Source of the DNA: Lawsonella sp012842085
GTDB lineage: Bacteria; Actinomycetota; Actinomycetes; Mycobacteriales; Mycobacteriaceae
NCBI GenBank assembly: GCA_036749735.1
Contig: DAINXV010000003.1
Coordinates: 191,425 to 255,424 of the forward strand
Direction of reading: 5' to 3'
DNA: 64,000 nucleotides
The notes under the pieces were generated by a model. That model was given only the letters and a program-made list of their open reading frames with translations, was not told the DNA's origin and did not search any database. The translations under genes and the position numbers were made by a program. Shown here in pieces: positions 25,613-33,936 of this stretch (positions within the stretch are counted from its first letter, which is position 1; each line of letters starts with the position of its first letter).

Positions 25613-26284
25613 CTATGCGGCGCCGCAGCCGTTGATCTTCTTGTCCCCCAAAGTGATGGACACTGCCCAATCACGGGAGTTGAAGGAGCTCACATAGTTG
25701 CGGGGGATCTCCATCCCCAGAATGAATCCATCATCCGTGGGCTCCACACTCACGAAGCCACGCAAGGTGGCGTCAACTTTCTGCTGCCCCTCAACAGGCT
25801 TGTTGATGACGACACTGTTGCGCGTCACCACCCCGTTGCGGAAGCCCACAATGCGTTGGTTGGATGCTTCATTGGCGCTGAACGTAAAGAGCGATGTCTG
25901 GTTGGTTTTCAGTTGGCCTGCCACCACTATTTTCACCAGGAGACTGTTGTTGGTGGAGGTGAAGATGGCGGCGGCTTTGGCGCGCGGCAGAGTTTTCTGC
26001 ATGGGGACGTTGCAGCGGTTGAGGTTTTTGTCCGGCTTGGCGATCTCTTCCCCCACGCCGAGATCTTCCATCACCTTGAGCGGTTTGCGGTGGGCGTTGA
26101 CTAGTTGGGTGGAGCTGGGGAGCGTTTCTTCGGTGCCCGTCGGGCTGGGGGTGGTGGGGGTGGTGACGGAGGCGAGGGTGTCTGAGTTGGTGCCCTCAAC
26201 TTCACTTCCACACCCCGTGAGGGTGAGGGACAGTACCACCGCTGCTGCCGTCATCGCGAAGGTACTACGCCGGGAGATGCGCAC
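25613..26284 (-). CDS. Lipoprotein of unknown function
   Basis: A 223-residue lipoprotein. The start is GTG 26284, seven bases after a perfect AGGAGG; the longer frame to 26356 is not used. The lipobox LTLTGC follows a short signal peptide, then a Thr/Pro-rich linker (about residues 27-50) and a globular domain with two cysteines (NRCNVP and the C-terminal NGCGAA) that could be bonded. The domain has no motif I recognise. It lies convergent to ccdA and divergent from the peroxidase gene, so it may share the oxidative or envelope setting. Confidence 0.7.
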   Translation of the reverse strand: MRISRRSTFAMTAAAVVLSLTLTGCGSEVEGTNSDTLASVTTPTTPSPTGTEETLPSSTQLVNAHRKPLKVMEDLGVGEEIAKPDKNLNRCNVPMQKTLPRAKAAAIFTSTNNSLLVKIVVAGQLKTNQTSLFTFSANEASNQRIVGFRNGVVTRNSVVINKPVEGQQKVDATLRGFVSVEPTDDGFILGMEIPRNYVSSFNSRDWAVSITLGDKKINGCGAA

Positions 26285-26418
26285 TGTAAAACCTCCTGTT
26301 TTCCTTCCTCTACCTTTCAGGCTACTTGTCGAATCGAGTTTAGCGGGAATATCCACAAAGCGAATCGTGTTTAAATATATTAAGCGCCAATTACAGAATT
26401 GATAAGGAGACTCAAGTA

Positions 26419-26907
26419 ATGAGTTCGCTCTACAACCAGCACTTCACTGCCGAAACTATCGGTGGCGGTTCCGTCAACCTTGATGATTTTTACGGAAAAG
26501 TGCTGCTCATCGTGAATACCGCCTCGAAGTGCGGTTTCACCCCCCAGTTTGATGGTTTGGAGAGCATGTACCAACGATATAAGGACGACGGACTGGTTAT
26601 TTTGGGCTTCCCCTGCAACCAATTCGCGAAGCAGGATCCGGGCACAAATAGCGAAATTGCGGAGGAGTGCCGCCTGAATTATGGTGTGAGTTTCCCCATG
26701 ATGGCGAAGATAGATGTCAATGGCGACAATGCGCATCCGCTCTATGACTTCCTCAAGAAGGAGCAGTCTGGCATCCTCACGAAGGATATTAAGTGGAATT
26801 TCACTAAGTTCCTGATTAGTCGAGACGGCACAGTGTTGGAGCGTTTCGCACCACAGACTGAGCCCAGCAAGTTTGAGGACCAGGTGCGCGAAGCACTCGG
26901 CGTCTAG
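26419..26907 (+). CDS. Glutathione peroxidase-family thiol peroxidase
   Basis: A 162-residue thioredoxin-fold peroxidase of the Gpx/BtuE family. The peroxidatic site is a cysteine, not selenocysteine, in NTASKCGFTPQ near residue 37. The other catalytic members are the glutamine in FPCNQFAKQ (whose cysteine may be the resolving one) and tryptophan in KWNFTKFLI. As mycolata use mycothiol and thioredoxin rather than glutathione, thioredoxin is the likely reductant (inference). GGAGA upstream supports the ATG. A strong terminator follows. Confidence 0.9.
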   Translation: MSSLYNQHFTAETIGGGSVNLDDFYGKVLLIVNTASKCGFTPQFDGLESMYQRYKDDGLVILGFPCNQFAKQDPGTNSEIAEECRLNYGVSFPMMAKIDVNGDNAHPLYDFLKKEQSGILTKDIKWNFTKFLISRDGTVLERFAPQTEPSKFEDQVREALGV

Positions 26908-26918
26908 CAAGAATTTTT

Positions 26919-26954
26919 GTGGTCGGCAGTTTGTTCTGCCGGCCACTTTTTTGC
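26919..26954 (+). terminator. Terminator of the peroxidase gene
   Basis: GTGGTCGGCAG (26919-26929) pairs with CTGCCGGCCAC (26936-26946; one G-T pair) and is followed by TTTTTTGC. Confidence 0.88.
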
Positions 26955-26989
26955 ATTTTTCGTGCCGGGTTTCTGTTTAGACTGGGTTT

Positions 26990-27613
26990 ATGGACCGACT
27001 TGAAGACGCGCTATCCGAGCACCAGACCGAATACCAAAAGATGGTGGCGGGCGAATTCTATAGCCCGAATGATCCCGAGTTGCGGCAGGAGCATATTCGC
27101 TGCCATAAGCTGCTGGAGCGTTTCAACTCCTCCACTATCGACGAGATGGATGCGCGGGTGGATATTTTGCGGGAGCTTTTTGCGGAGGTGGGGGATAATC
27201 CGCTGGTGCTGCCGCGGTTGATGTGTGACTACGGTTCTAACGTGCGGGTGGGGGATAATTTTTTCGCCAATTTTGATCTGGTTTTGCTGGATTGTGCACC
27301 GATTACCATTGGCGACAATGTGATGTTTGGTCCGGCGGTGCAGCTGCTTACCCCGATGCATCCGGTGGATGATGTGGAGCTGCGGAATAGTGGCGTGGAG
27401 TGGGCGGAGCCGATCACCGTTGAGGATAATGTGTGGCTGGCTGGGGGTGTGATTGTGTGCCCGGGTGTCACTATTGGGGAGGGCAGTGTGATTGGTGCCG
27501 GTGCGGTGGTGACGCGGGATGTTCCGGCGCGCGTGTTTGCGGCCGGTAATCCTTGCCGGGTGATTAGAGAGCTGCAGCCGGGGGATGATCCGCAGCGGCG
27601 TTCGCGCCCCTAG
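26990..27613 (+). CDS. Maltose/galactoside O-acetyltransferase-family enzyme
   Basis: A 207-residue left-handed beta-helix acetyltransferase of the Maa/LacA/NodL group. An N-terminal Mac domain (about residues 5-65, with MVAGEFYSPNDPELRQE) precedes the hexapeptide repeats. The catalytic histidine is in LLTPMHPVDD, and the acetyl-CoA-binding turns include VWLAGGVIVCPGVTIGEGSVIGAGAVVTRD split over the C-terminal coil. It acetylates a sugar hydroxyl; the substrate cannot be read from sequence and may be a free sugar or a wall precursor. Its end overlaps the convergent next gene by four bases. Confidence 0.88.
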   Translation: MDRLEDALSEHQTEYQKMVAGEFYSPNDPELRQEHIRCHKLLERFNSSTIDEMDARVDILRELFAEVGDNPLVLPRLMCDYGSNVRVGDNFFANFDLVLLDCAPITIGDNVMFGPAVQLLTPMHPVDDVELRNSGVEWAEPITVEDNVWLAGGVIVCPGVTIGEGSVIGAGAVVTRDVPARVFAAGNPCRVIRELQPGDDPQRRSRP

Positions 27614-28125
27614 ATGTCTTCCGGGGTGGCGGTGGCGGGGTTGCTTTCAGCAGCTGCGATGTAGTCGACGATGTCCGAGAATTTGTTGTAGGTGTCGTCC
27701 CAGGCGCGTTTGCCAATCATGCGTTCTTTGGGCCGTTTGAAGTCCCACTGCGGAACTTTGGTGAGCAGGTCGCGGCTGAGTGACCGGTTCCATTCAATGA
27801 AGTGGACGGGCGCGGGCGCTACGGCTCGCCGAACATTCTCGATTGCTTTTTCCACATCGGCGGTGACGGGTCCTGGTGCGGTGGGGCTCACCAGTACTCC
27901 CGCTATGCGGATGCGCGGATTGTTGAGCAGCCCATACAGTTGGTGAATCCCGTAGTCCATGTATTGGGGAGAGGCTCCAATAACGGGCACTATCCAGGGG
28001 CTTCCGGAGGCCGGCACGGGGGATTCCAGGGGGCGTTCGTCCGCGGAGCGGCCCCACAAGTGGGCTAGAGTGGTGGCGCCACAGCGGCGGCTGGTGGGCA
28101 CAACATGTACTAGTGGTAATGGCAT
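27610..28125 (-). CDS. Unrecognised protein with degenerate P-loop-like N-terminus
   Basis: I do not firmly recognise this 171-residue protein. Its first 35 residues, HVVPTSRRCGATTLAHLWG, resemble the strand-loop-helix of a ParA/MinD-type P-loop, but the conserved lysine of GKT is replaced (GATT), so nucleotide binding is doubtful. WIVPVIGASPQYM and IRIAGVLVSPTAPGPV look like further Rossmann-type strands. It follows the membrane-protein gene by four bases and is clearly co-transcribed with it. A regulator or assembly factor built on a dead ATPase fold is a possibility; no function is assigned. Confidence 0.6.
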   Translation of the reverse strand: MPLPLVHVVPTSRRCGATTLAHLWGRSADERPLESPVPASGSPWIVPVIGASPQYMDYGIHQLYGLLNNPRIRIAGVLVSPTAPGPVTADVEKAIENVRRAVAPAPVHFIEWNRSLSRDLLTKVPQWDFKRPKERMIGKRAWDDTYNKFSDIVDYIAAAESNPATATPEDI

Positions 28126-28129
28126 GTAG

Positions 28130-28963
28130 CTACCCTTCCTCTCCTCGGGATTCCTTGGCTTTCTTTTCTGCTAGCTCACGCTGCAGCTCCGCGTTTCGAC
28201 GAGTCCCGGTGACGACATAGCCTTGGCCAGGGATTTCAGCTGTGCTGTAGTCGGAAATCCATTTCTTCTCGACGGTTTTGTCGAGGGTGCGCCAATGGAC
28301 TTGCACCTTCCACCAGTTTTCTTCCAGTGGGGTGATGGTGGTGCACCATTCCACTTTCTTTTCGGGTACTTCCCTGGCGATTTGGCTGGCAATACTCTCT
28401 TCGGTTAACCACTGGCCGTTGGTGAGTGAATAGTAACCAGATGCGCTGCGCAGTCCCAGGTACTGGCGCCACATTTCAGCGAGTACGCCTTGCGGGATAT
28501 CGGTCGGCCCTCCAGCGTCGGACACGTAGGGGTTTCCGGTCCGCGGTTCGCACCATTTTTCGACGGCGGCTGTGGGGGTTGGGCTTGGTTCTGGTTCTTC
28601 GCTCTTGTCGTGGTCGGGTACCAAGACCGCGACAAGTACCACTACGACGATGAGTGGGACAACGAAGAGGGCTGCAAAGCCGAGGTTTTTGAATAGCTTT
28701 TTCTTCTCCGGATCCATCGGCTGCTTCGGCTGCTTTGGTTGTTGTGGTTGTTGTGGCAGCTTCGGAGACATGGCGGCACCGCTTGGTTGAGGTGCAGCTG
28801 CCGGGGGTGTTGGTGTCCCCGCCGGCTCGCTACCGAAGAATGGATTGTCTGCCACGGGCGCAGGGGTGCTCGCCAGTGGTGCCCCGGAGGGCTCTTTACT
28901 CGTGACACTGGCGGGAACGCCCCATTCACGGAGCCATTCCCGCCAGTTTTCGCTGCTACTCAT
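28130..28963 (-). CDS. Single-pass membrane protein with Pro/Gln-rich cytoplasmic head
   Basis: A 277-residue protein of unknown function. Residues 1-85 are cytoplasmic and low-complexity (repeats of QQPQQPKQPKQP); a WREWLREWG helix opens it. One transmembrane segment lies at about 95-113. The outside part (about 140-260) begins at WCEPRTGNPYV and contains EWCTTITPLEENWWKVQVHW, a small alpha+beta fold recalling NTF2-like or conjugation-type (TcpC-like) modules, with a likely Cys-Cys bond. The last 15 residues are charged. It is first in a two-gene unit with the degenerate P-loop protein. No transfer genes are near, so a conjugation role is not supported. Confidence 0.6.
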   Translation of the reverse strand: MSSSENWREWLREWGVPASVTSKEPSGAPLASTPAPVADNPFFGSEPAGTPTPPAAAPQPSGAAMSPKLPQQPQQPKQPKQPMDPEKKKLFKNLGFAALFVVPLIVVVVLVAVLVPDHDKSEEPEPSPTPTAAVEKWCEPRTGNPYVSDAGGPTDIPQGVLAEMWRQYLGLRSASGYYSLTNGQWLTEESIASQIAREVPEKKVEWCTTITPLEENWWKVQVHWRTLDKTVEKKWISDYSTAEIPGQGYVVTGTRRNAELQRELAEKKAKESRGEEG

Positions 28964-28987
28964 CTATTTTTTAGAGCGGCCTTTCTG

Positions 28988-30424
28988 TTAGATCTGCACC
29001 ATTCTGGGGAGATCCAATTTCCCTAAAGTGTCCACACTAAATGTGTCCTTCACTTTATCCTGAATTTCAGTGCTTCGATTCTTCAGCTTGGTGAAGGGCT
29101 TGGCGTCACCAATGGTTTTCACATCGTTGACAGTTGTTTTGACAACATCTTTAGCGCTTGGGAACTGTACCAGTTTCTTGTCGTCAATCTGCTTGTAGCC
29201 ACCTTTGCGGCGTGCAGAGTTATCGAGGTCAATAATTCCTGCGGTGAGTCCGCTAACAACTCCGGTGACGACGGAGGTAGCAACTACCCCCGCGGTGGCT
29301 CCTACCGCAGCTCCAACAGTGCCACCTAGGACAGTACCAACGACAGGAGTGGCCACTAGAGCGGCGGCACCGATTGCACCACCGGCCAAGCCGAGGGCTA
29401 ATGCTCCACCAGCAGCACCGACAACTAAGCCAATACCACCCACGGTAACTGCGCCCAATGCGAGTCCCGCAGCAGCACCCAGAGCTAAACCACCTAGACC
29501 GAAGACTGCAGCACCGATTAGTGGGCCACCAACAAGGCCTATCACACCACCAATGGTTGCTCCGCTAACGGCGCCACCAGCTCCGACAGGTATACCCAGA
29601 ATTCCGCCAACTGGGCTGCTTGCCACGAATCCGATGACGGCGCCAGCAGCAGCGACGAGAGATCCAACCGCGCCAGCAAGAAGCAAGCCGAAAGTGGCAG
29701 CTCCTCCAAAGGCACCCATGGCGCCAAGCAGCAGACCCAAGCCAACACCTCCGACAAGTGCTGCACCGAGACCGCCAACTACAGCTCCGAGTCCACCGAG
29801 GGCTACACCCCCGATAAGGGCGCCTGCTCCAACCCCCAAAACCATGGCGGCAATTGCGACAGGTACTGCAAGTACGACACCGGCAGCGCCACCTGCGACG
29901 GCGCCGACAGCCCCGCCTGCAACTCCGCCTGCAGCAGCGCCGGCTACGCGCGGCACAGTACCAGCGGCCAGAGCTTTAATGAGCTCCGGATTATTTTTCA
30001 GTGCTTTTGGATCTTTCAACAGCATGAGCGGTACCCGCACCAACAGCACTGGTGAGGTAGCAGCATTGATACCGTACTTGGCTCCTACTTCAGCTGCATG
30101 CTTGAAGTCGCTGCTGGTTAGAAGGGCACGGGCAAGATCCATTTCGGAAAGGATGAGAAGACCCTTCTTGGTTTTAAGGGGCTTCTTTTTAGGTGCCGGC
30201 TTAGCGGCCGGCGGATTGTAGTATGGCGCCGGCGTAGACGGATAGTAGTTTTGCGGAGCCGTTGGGGTTTCCTGAACTGCCGGGGGATCAAACTCGGGAG
30301 TCGGTTCAGCATCCACGGCTGACGCAACATTCACTCCCAGACATGCAGCCATTAAAACGGCGATGGGGAGAGCAAAAAAACGTTTCACTCGCTTCTTCTT
30401 TGCGTCAAGTGCCACAAAAGGCAC
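28988..30424 (-). CDS. Large exported glycine-zipper hydrophobic protein
   Basis: A 478-residue exported protein of no family I recognise. After a signal peptide (FFALPIAVLMAACLGVNVASA) and a Pro/Tyr-rich linker comes a short folded part (about 85-155, DLARALLTSSDFKHAAEVG). Residues 160-410 are an unbroken run of small residues, dense in GxxxG and AxxxG spacing. The C-terminal 60 residues are charged. Three GTG codons are possible starts (30424, 30415, 30388); the last, giving MKRFFALPIAV, has an AAGAAG upstream and makes the most regular signal peptide. Such long hydrophobic stretches after a signal suit a membrane- or mycomembrane-inserted protein, but that is inference. A similar design recurs at 54888. 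Confidence 0.7.
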   Translation of the reverse strand: MPFVALDAKKKRVKRFFALPIAVLMAACLGVNVASAVDAEPTPEFDPPAVQETPTAPQNYYPSTPAPYYNPPAAKPAPKKKPLKTKKGLLILSEMDLARALLTSSDFKHAAEVGAKYGINAATSPVLLVRVPLMLLKDPKALKNNPELIKALAAGTVPRVAGAAAGGVAGGAVGAVAGGAAGVVLAVPVAIAAMVLGVGAGALIGGVALGGLGAVVGGLGAALVGGVGLGLLLGAMGAFGGAATFGLLLAGAVGSLVAAAGAVIGFVASSPVGGILGIPVGAGGAVSGATIGGVIGLVGGPLIGAAVFGLGGLALGAAAGLALGAVTVGGIGLVVGAAGGALALGLAGGAIGAAALVATPVVGTVLGGTVGAAVGATAGVVATSVVTGVVSGLTAGIIDLDNSARRKGGYKQIDDKKLVQFPSAKDVVKTTVNDVKTIGDAKPFTKLKNRSTEIQDKVKDTFSVDTLGKLDLPRMVQI

Positions 30425-30537
30425 AGTGGTCTAAAGTTACGCACCGCAGTTTAGGGAGCTGCCGAGAGCTACAGGGGCGCTACTTTTAATAAACCATTGA
30501 AGAAAACACTTAGAACTGGAGAAATGCTGAAATTAAT

Positions 30538-30560
30538 CGGTTAAAAATATTTTTAAACCG
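30538..30560. repeat. AT-rich palindrome upstream of the glycine-zipper gene
   Basis: TTAAAAATATTTTTAA (30541-30556) is a perfect 16-bp palindrome inside the near-palindromic CGGTT...AACCG frame, 114-136 bases upstream of the gene's longest start. It may be an operator. Confidence 0.45.
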
Positions 30561-30654
30561 TTGTTAGAGTTGAATACTCCGCCATACCTCTACCGTGCTA
30601 TCCCGCACACGCCAACCAGTAGAGAAACGACGTCAATAAGACGTCAAGAAACAG

Positions 30655-30701
30655 AAAACCCTTGCCGAGAAACCTGAAAAAGGTTATCTAGCAAGGGTTT
30701 T
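30655..30701 (-). terminator. Terminator of tRNA-Ser(TGA)
   Basis: AAAACCCTTGC (30655-30665) pairs with GCAAGGGTTTT (30691-30701), with a small inner AACCT/AGGTT stem, just after the tRNA on the minus strand. Confidence 0.8.
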
Positions 30702-30706
30702 AAGAG

Positions 30707-30793
30707 CGGAAGTGGAGGGATTTGAACCCCCGGCCCGCGCAAACGGGCGCTCGCTTTCAAGGCGAGTGCATTCGGCCGCTCTGCCACACTTCC
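30707..30793 (-). tRNA. serX: tRNA-Ser, anticodon TGA
   Basis: Minus-strand class II tRNA: acceptor GGAAGTG/CACTTCC, anticodon stem CTCGC/GCGAG with loop CTTGAAA (anticodon TGA), GC-rich variable arm, T-arm GGGTTCAAATCCC, CCA not encoded. Reads UCA and UCG. Confidence 0.95.
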
Positions 30794-30832
30794 TTTGCGT
30801 TCTACATCATAGCGGGCAGAGACGCCGGATAC

Positions 30833-31852
30833 CTACTCAACCACTTCTTCCGATTGCTCCTGGAGAATCTCGCGGTACAGTGCAATCACTTTGTCGGCGA
30901 TAAATCGGATGCCGGCATTGTTGTAGTGGAAGCGCACTCCCGGACCACGGTTAATAATGAACGTATGGTCGGGGTGGCACAGGTCGTGCCCCACCACGTC
31001 ACGGAGTGGAACGTTGTAAACGTTGGGACCTGCCAGCTTGGAAGCGTTTTCAAGGGCGATGTCGGTTTCTTCCCGCATCCGCTCCAGTATTTGTTGCTCT
31101 TCAAGCGTCACGTTCTTCAAAATATTGGGGCAGTTTCCGCCCTTCATCAGGGGCAGGTAACCCACCGTAATGATGGTGGCGTTGGGGGCACGTTTCCGAA
31201 TATCCTTCAACACCCGCAGAAGCTGCTCTTCCACCTCTTCACGCGTGGCGCCCTGGGTTATTTCTTGGGTTCCGCTGCGGGCATCCGCTTTAAACAGCTG
31301 GTCGACGGTCCCAAAGTCGTTGGAGCCGTAGCTCACCACCACCAGTTGGGTTTTGTACCCGAGTTTTTGGAGCGGCTGCTTCCAGTAGCGTCCAGTTTTT
31401 GCACCCGCGCAGGAAAGATCCGTCAACGGCATCTGCATGACTTTAGCCACCTCTTCGGGCCAGTTGTTGTCGTTGTGGATGCAGCCGTTTTCGGTTTTTA
31501 TGCGGACTTTATTGGGGGAGAGAGCCTGCGTGGAGTCGCCGAGGGCCACAAAAATTTCGCCTTCGTTAAGATCCTCGTCCACAGCCTCAGCCTCCTTCGG
31601 GGTGTTCGACATGCCTTCACCATCTGTGCGGGTGGTCGCGTCCGAGTCGGTAGTGCCCCGTTCGGAGTAATCCGGTTCCGTAACCGGTGGTGTGATGGTC
31701 TCCGGCTCCGTTACCGCCGGTTGGGCAGGTTTATCCGGGTCAGCCTGTGCATAATTGGGGGCTATTCCAAAGCCTCCAGACACTAGCGCGAGGCTCAACA
31801 CGAATGTTGCACCGGCAGATAACCAGCGAGAGTTGTCCATGCGAAGAAGCAT
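30833..31852 (-). CDS. Secreted SGNH/GDSL-family hydrolase
   Basis: An exported esterase or lipase of the SGNH fold, about 340 residues. A signal peptide ends near APNYAQA, then a Thr/Pro/Glu-rich linker of about 75 residues leads to the catalytic domain. Block I is VALGDSTQ with the nucleophile serine, the glycine block is in DLSCAGAKTG, block III is YGSNDFG, and the final block with the histidine is HPDHTF or RFHYNNAG. Cysteine pairs suggest disulfides. The substrate is unknown; wall esters are plausible. ATG 31852 or 31840 fit better than the longest frame to 31885. Confidence 0.8.
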   Translation of the reverse strand: MLLRMDNSRWLSAGATFVLSLALVSGGFGIAPNYAQADPDKPAQPAVTEPETITPPVTEPDYSERGTTDSDATTRTDGEGMSNTPKEAEAVDEDLNEGEIFVALGDSTQALSPNKVRIKTENGCIHNDNNWPEEVAKVMQMPLTDLSCAGAKTGRYWKQPLQKLGYKTQLVVVSYGSNDFGTVDQLFKADARSGTQEITQGATREEVEEQLLRVLKDIRKRAPNATIITVGYLPLMKGGNCPNILKNVTLEEQQILERMREETDIALENASKLAGPNVYNVPLRDVVGHDLCHPDHTFIINRGPGVRFHYNNAGIRFIADKVIALYREILQEQSEEVVE

Positions 31853-31978
31853 ATCCCAAGACGTCACAATTTTTGGGTTCTCCAACTGCTGTTCTACAAC
31901 TGCTGTTTTCTGTCATCATTCACCCCGGCAGACTGTTTGGTGTCACCAATACACGTTGGGTCGCGATACATTTGAAAC

Positions 31979-32968
31979 ATGCATGCACTCATGTTGCCTA
32001 CCTTTAATGGACCCCGTTCCCTTACCTGGCGGCAAACTCCCGACCCCGTGCCTGGACCTGGCGAAGTGCTTATTAAAGTGCGCGCCGTGGCCACCAACCG
32101 GGCCGACATTTCCCACACCTATGGCCGCTACAAGCCACCCGCCGGGGTTAGTCCGCTACCCGGAATGGAGTGCTCCGGCACCATCGTGGCACTCGGGCCA
32201 GACCAGCCGGAGGATTCCCTCTGGACAGTGGGTGACGAGTGCTGTGCGCTTTTGAACGGCGGCGGCTACGCCCAATTGGCTACCGCCCCCACGCGCCAAC
32301 TGTTCCCCATCCCCCGCGGTGTGGATCTGGTGGATGCGGCGGCCCTGCCGGAGGCTGCCTGCGTCGCATGGTCCAACCTGGTGATGGAGGGTGGCCTGCG
32401 CCCCGGGCACAATGTTCTTATCCAGGGCGGTGCCGGCGGCATGGGTTCTTTTGCGATCCAGTTGGCGAAAGCTCTCGGCGCAGGTGTGGTGGCGACGGCC
32501 GGGAAGACTCGCACCGTCGACCTCTGCTACGAGTTGGGGGCTGACGTTGCTCTCAACTATCACGATGAGGATCCGAAGATGACGCTGAGCGCATTGGGGG
32601 GAGCGAACGTGATCCTCGATATTCAGGGCGCATCCACTCTCGGCCTGCACCTTTCTTGTGTCGCACCGTTTGGGCGGATCGTCACCATTGGTTTGCAGGG
32701 CGGCAAAACCGCGGAACTGGACTACGGCAAACTCATGTCGAAGAAGGCGGGGATTATTTGCACCAGCTTGCGGGCACGCCCCGCCACTGGCCCAGGTTCC
32801 AAAGCGGAAATTGTGCGGCAGGTGACGCAGCATGTGTGGCCGCTGATTGAGACTGGACTTATCAGCCCGGTCATCGAACGCCGGGTGCCGTTGCGTTCCG
32901 CTTACGATGTGCTCCAGGATATGGAGAAGTTTGAAACCATGGGAAAGTCGGTTCTGCTGGTAGAGTAA
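31979..32968 (+). CDS. Quinone oxidoreductase-like zinc-independent MDR enzyme (Rv3777 type)
   Basis: A 329-residue medium-chain dehydrogenase/reductase of the NADPH:quinone reductase subgroup. The GroES-like half has NRADISHTYGRY and PGMECSGTIV; the Rossmann half has the motif IQGGAGGMGSFAIQLAKALGA-like segment near residue 142. Zinc ligands are absent, as in Qor. The likely reaction is NADPH-dependent reduction of a quinone or activated alkene. It stands directly upstream of wzm, matching the position of Rv3777 near the galactan export genes in M. tuberculosis, though a wall role is not shown. Confidence 0.85.
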   Translation: MHALMLPTFNGPRSLTWRQTPDPVPGPGEVLIKVRAVATNRADISHTYGRYKPPAGVSPLPGMECSGTIVALGPDQPEDSLWTVGDECCALLNGGGYAQLATAPTRQLFPIPRGVDLVDAAALPEAACVAWSNLVMEGGLRPGHNVLIQGGAGGMGSFAIQLAKALGAGVVATAGKTRTVDLCYELGADVALNYHDEDPKMTLSALGGANVILDIQGASTLGLHLSCVAPFGRIVTIGLQGGKTAELDYGKLMSKKAGIICTSLRARPATGPGSKAEIVRQVTQHVWPLIETGLISPVIERRVPLRSAYDVLQDMEKFETMGKSVLLVE

Positions 32969-33011
32969 TGTCAGTTCAGAGTTTCATGTCTAGGCAGGTA
33001 GGCTCGTCAGA

Positions 33012-33920
33012 GTGGAAATTGTAGAACGACAAGACGGTCAGATTCCCGAACACGACCATAGTGGTTTGGGCATCTTGGCGAAGACTTTCGAGGGTGAACC
33101 ACCCAAATCAGATTCGTTCACGTTCCGTCGTGCTTTCCAAGATCTTATTGACGGCTGGAAAGCTGACGAGCTGTGGATCATGCTCGGCTGGCAGGACATT
33201 AAACAGCGCTACCGCCGCTCCACCTTGGGCCCCCTGTGGATTACTATCGCCACCGGCGTGATGGCTGTTGCGCTGGGGCTACTCTACTCGCTGCTGTTCA
33301 ACGAGGATCTCTCGTACTTCCTCCCCCACGTGACCTTGGGTCTTATTATGTGGGGCTTCATTGCGGGATGTATTCAGGACGGGGCCCAGGTTTTTATTGC
33401 TAACGAGGGCCTTATTAAGCAGCTGCCCGCACCGCTTAGTGTGCACGTCTACCGGCTGGTGTGGCGCCAACTATTGTTCCTGGGCCACAACATGATTATT
33501 TACCTCATTCTGTTGGTGGTGTTTAGGCCCTCCCTCGGCTGGGATGTGCTGCTGTTTATTCCGGGGCTACTACTCCTCATGCTGAACGGTGTGTGGGTGT
33601 CCATGTTCTTCGGCATTATCGCCACCCGCTTCCGGGACGTTGCCCCGCTGGTTGACTCCCTCGTCCAGCTGGCGTTCTACATGACCCCCATTGTGTGGAC
33701 CACCCGCACCCTCTACTCCAACGAAGCCATGTCGCAGCGCGCCAAACTGGCGGAACTCAACCCGCTTTACCACTACCTGGAGATTGTGCGCTCTCCCCTC
33801 ATGGGTCTAGACGTGGCCCCCTACCACTGGGCAGTGGTGGGCGGCTGCACTGTTATCGGATTCATTTTGATGCTGCTTGTGATGCGGAAAGCCCGTGGCC
33901 GCGTCTCCTACTGGGTATAG
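33012..33920 (+). CDS. wzm: Galactan ABC exporter permease (Wzm, Rv3783 type)
   Basis: A 302-residue ABC-2 permease with a cytoplasmic N-terminus of about 50 residues and six transmembrane segments. WQDIKQRYRRSTLGPLWIT is the hallmark of O-antigen/teichoic-type exporter permeases. With the next gene it flips lipid-linked galactan across the membrane in mycolata. The GTG start at 33012 begins a run of four tightly spaced plus-strand genes (wzm, wzt, glfT1, alkD-like). Confidence 0.92.
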   Translation: MEIVERQDGQIPEHDHSGLGILAKTFEGEPPKSDSFTFRRAFQDLIDGWKADELWIMLGWQDIKQRYRRSTLGPLWITIATGVMAVALGLLYSLLFNEDLSYFLPHVTLGLIMWGFIAGCIQDGAQVFIANEGLIKQLPAPLSVHVYRLVWRQLLFLGHNMIIYLILLVVFRPSLGWDVLLFIPGLLLLMLNGVWVSMFFGIIATRFRDVAPLVDSLVQLAFYMTPIVWTTRTLYSNEAMSQRAKLAELNPLYHYLEIVRSPLMGLDVAPYHWAVVGGCTVIGFILMLLVMRKARGRVSYWV

Positions 33921-33936
33921 AAAAGGAGATTGCACC

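Noticed and set aside
29205..30221. 338-codon Ala/Pro/Thr-rich plus-strand frame
   Set aside because: It is the antisense shadow of the glycine-zipper gene: Gly and Ala codons read backwards give Pro, Ala and Thr. There is no ribosome site or domain.
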